A stretch of 7,911 bases of DNA, from assembly GCA_945877885.1 (NCBI GenBank), contig CAMCSI010000058.1, positions 1-7,911 of the forward strand, in the 5' to 3' direction. The stretch is from Chlamydia trachomatis. GTDB taxonomy: Bacteria > Chlamydiota > Chlamydiia > Chlamydiales > 2-12-FULL-49-11. Within the stretch, counting starts at the first letter, position 1. The number at the start of each line of letters is the position of its first letter. Of the stretch, positions 6,063-7,911 are shown piece after piece. The notes below the pieces were generated by a model. That model saw only the letters and a program-made list of their open reading frames with translations, was not told where the DNA came from and did no database searches. Both the position numbers and the translations under genes were made by a program.

Positions 6063-7430
6063 TTATTTGTTTAATTCCAAAAATGGATCTCTATAAGTGT
6101 TGCTATTGTCTTGTGTATCATTAAAAATTGGTCCTTTTTGAATCTTTTTATTTAAAAGGTAGACAAATAGCACCCCCATCAAAATGTACATAAATGTAAA
6201 CATGATCAACGATGCGATCACATCTGATCTGTTTACCACTGGAGAGACACCTTGAGATGTTCTTAGCACACCTTGAACAATCCAAGGCTGTCTTCCACAC
6301 TCTGCAGTAAACCAGCCAGAAAGATTAGCAATATAAGGAAATATTATTGAGTAGACACAGCACCATAGGAACAGGCGTCTTTTCGCCAAATTTTTTCTGA
6401 AAAGCAGTCCTAACATAGCCACAAAGGTCATACCACCCCAGCAATAGATCATCATATGGTAGCAATAAAAAACAGTAGGTACATGTGGCCAATCTTCTTT
6501 TGGAAACTCATTTAATCCAGGCACTGCCTCATGAAGATTGTGATAGGCTAAAAAGCTTAATGCTGAAGGAATTGAGATGCCATAAACCTTTTCATTTTTC
6601 ATATCCACAAGCCCAATTAAAGATATTGGAGTATTAGGTCTTGTTTCAAAGATCCCTTCCAAGGCAGCAAATTTAACAGGCTGATCCCTCACCACACCTC
6701 TTGCAGAGCTATCTGCCGACCAAAGTTGAAGCATAAGCACTACAAAAGCAGCAACTATTGTCTTTTTAAAAACATTTTCTCCAAAAATGGTGTGCTTTTT
6801 CTTTAACATGTAATAGGCAGAAATACTTATCACTAAGAAAATTCCCATCAGCAAGCAACCAAGTAGAACATGACCAAGGCGTGTTAAAAAAGAAGGATTA
6901 AAGTATACCTGCCAAAGATCTGTAATTACAGCCCTTCTATGAACACCCTCTCCAATAATTTTATACCCAGCAGGTGTATGCATCCATGAATTTGCCATTA
7001 CAATCCAGGTGGCACTAAATGTTGCCCCAAGACCCACTAATATTGTTGCTACGTAATGTGTTGAGGGCTTTACTTTTGTCCAGCCAAAAATCATGATACC
7101 TAAAAATCCAGCTTCCATGAAAAAAGCAAACACCCCTTCTGCAGCAAGGATGGAACCAAAGATATTACCCACAAATTTAGAGAATTGAGACCAATTGTTA
7201 CCGAAGGCAAATAATTGAACAAAACCAGTGGCTACACCCATCGCAAAGAAAAGGCCAAAAATATTAACCAAAAACCGAGTGATGTTGTAATACTCTGTTT
7301 TTTTTGTTTTTAAATAGAGCCCTTCCATGATGATGATGATCCATGCAAGACCAATGGTCATTGGGGGAAAAAGATAATGAAAGCCTATATTTAACGCAAA
7401 CTGAATACGGGATAACATGGTAACGTCCAT
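6063..7430 (-). CDS. cydA: Cytochrome bd oxidase subunit I
   Basis: This haem-bearing quinol oxidase subunit sits in the inner membrane and reduces O2 to water with electrons from quinol. By comparison with E. coli CydA, haem ligands correspond to His18 and His187, with Met327 as the third. The proton-path acids correspond to Glu99 and Glu106. The quinol-site pair is Lys253 and Glu258 within PVKFAALEGIFETRP (251-265). The GRQPW signature is at 379-383. About nine hydrophobic helices are seen. At 455 aa it is shorter than E. coli CydA (about 520) because the loop between Glu258 and Met327 is short, the short-Q-loop type shared with Gram-positive and CioA-like enzymes. AAAGGG (7441-7446), 10 nt before the ATG, supports this start; Met5 is an alternative without a ribosome binding site. 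It is first gene of cydAB. No convincing promoter was found in the 93-bp spacer upstream. Confidence 0.97.
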   Translation of the reverse strand: MDVTMLSRIQFALNIGFHYLFPPMTIGLAWIIIIMEGLYLKTKKTEYYNITRFLVNIFGLFFAMGVATGFVQLFAFGNNWSQFSKFVGNIFGSILAAEGVFAFFMEAGFLGIMIFGWTKVKPSTHYVATILVGLGATFSATWIVMANSWMHTPAGYKIIGEGVHRRAVITDLWQVYFNPSFLTRLGHVLLGCLLMGIFLVISISAYYMLKKKHTIFGENVFKKTIVAAFVVLMLQLWSADSSARGVVRDQPVKFAALEGIFETRPNTPISLIGLVDMKNEKVYGISIPSALSFLAYHNLHEAVPGLNEFPKEDWPHVPTVFYCYHMMIYCWGGMTFVAMLGLLFRKNLAKRRLFLWCCVYSIIFPYIANLSGWFTAECGRQPWIVQGVLRTSQGVSPVVNRSDVIASLIMFTFMYILMGVLFVYLLNKKIQKGPIFNDTQDNSNTYRDPFLELNK

Positions 7431-7523
7431 AGAAAAACAGCCCTTTACAAATTAGATAAATCCTAACTTAAAGTTTTCCCTAATTTATAACAATTATTTA
7501 ATTCACTAACGTAAGCATTGGCA

Positions 7524-7911
7524 TTATTTCGGTAATTTTTCAAGAACCGCACTTTCTCTATCTTTTGCATGCACAATTTCTACAGCTTTATCATAGGGTT
7601 CATCGTAAAAATCTGTAAGCATATGGCTATTTGGCTCACTAATGGAATAGCAGATTTCATTACAGCGGCCAGTAACGACATGTGCAATACTTCCATCTTG
7701 GTATTTCAAGCCGTTGCTATCACAATAACTAAAACTAACCTCTGCTCTTAGGTGTGTAAAAGGATACTCCCTTAAATAAGGGCGGAGCTTTTCATGTTTA
7801 TTGATAATTTCTACAAATCTTTCTGTTAATCTAACCATCAATTCCCTAGCCTCTTCAATCACTCCTTTTTTATAAACTGATAAACTAACACTAATGCTTT
7901 CCACATCAAAC
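7524..7911 (-). CDS. Unknown protein, C-terminal part (runs off window)
   Basis: I do not recognise this protein. A GTG at 7902-7904 could start a 126-aa product, but the frame stays open through the two further codons to the edge (TTT, GAT). The real gene therefore probably begins outside the window and this is its C-terminal part. Counting the GTG as residue 1, residues 10-38 look like a charged amphipathic helix. LRPYLREYPFT (40-50) follows, then a beta-rich stretch with alternating hydrophobics (LRAEVSFSY, GSIAHVVTG, EICYSISE). The acidic C-terminal segment contains DEPYDKAVEIVHAKD. Three cysteines (61, 81, 85) are present and there is no membrane segment. The TAA stop is 93 bp upstream of cydA on the same strand, so it could share a transcript with cydAB, though nothing in the sequence shows this. 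Confidence 0.75.
   Translation of the reverse strand, partial: FDVESISVSLSVYKKGVIEEARELMVRLTERFVEIINKHEKLRPYLREYPFTHLRAEVSFSYCDSNGLKYQDGSIAHVVTGRCNEICYSISEPNSHMLTDFYDEPYDKAVEIVHAKDRESAVLEKLPK

Noticed and set aside
7431..7523. cydA promoter in the 93-bp spacer (TATAAA at 7484-7489, minus strand)
   Set aside because: The region is AT-rich and no -35-like box sits at 16-18 nt from TATAAA or from the other candidate, TATCTA. I could not support a promoter call.

Overview
The window is an AT-rich bacterial chromosome segment, densely packed with mostly housekeeping genes. Its left end has tpiA divergent from xseA-xseB, which matches my memory of the Chlamydia trachomatis order tpiS (CT328), xseA (CT329), xseB (CT330). 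Together with cydAB and a lineage-type membrane/coiled-coil protein, this suggests a member of the Chlamydiae, more likely an environmental (Parachlamydiales-like) relative than Chlamydia itself. In Chlamydia the gene after xseB is dxs; here it is an NAD kinase. The taxonomic call is an inference from gene order and protein character, not from a search.

Left half. tpiA (triose-phosphate isomerase, minus strand) and xseA (exonuclease VII large subunit, plus strand) are separated by 77 bp. That gap holds two back-to-back sigma70-type promoters whose -35 boxes form one palindrome. Both predicted transcription starts fall almost on the start codon and neither gene has a Shine-Dalgarno (SD) sequence, so both may be translated from leaderless mRNAs. 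xseB (small subunit) follows xseA after 5 bp. A 27-codon basic mini-ORF then leads into nadK with an ATGA stop/start overlap. xseA-xseB-mini-ORF-nadK reads as one operon.

Middle. After a 168-bp spacer with an AT-rich inverted repeat and a promoter comes a 471-residue protein of unknown function. It has a short N-terminal segment, one hydrophobic helix, a Pro/Glu/Gln-rich stalk built from ten tandem 18-bp units, and an Ala/Glu/Lys-rich helical C-terminal half. The stalk repeat shows a second-order 72-bp duplication. This is the most distinctive gene here.

Right half. The minus strand carries cydA-cydB, a complete cytochrome bd quinol oxidase with a short Q-loop, convergent with the repeat protein gene. 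Upstream of cydA is the C-terminal part of an unrecognised protein whose frame is still open at the window edge.

Functionally the window combines glycolysis (tpiA), single-strand DNA degradation/repair (xseAB), NADP synthesis (nadK) and microaerobic respiration (cydAB). I see no RNA gene, mobile element, CRISPR array or defence-type module. No gene-free stretch exceeds 170 bp.
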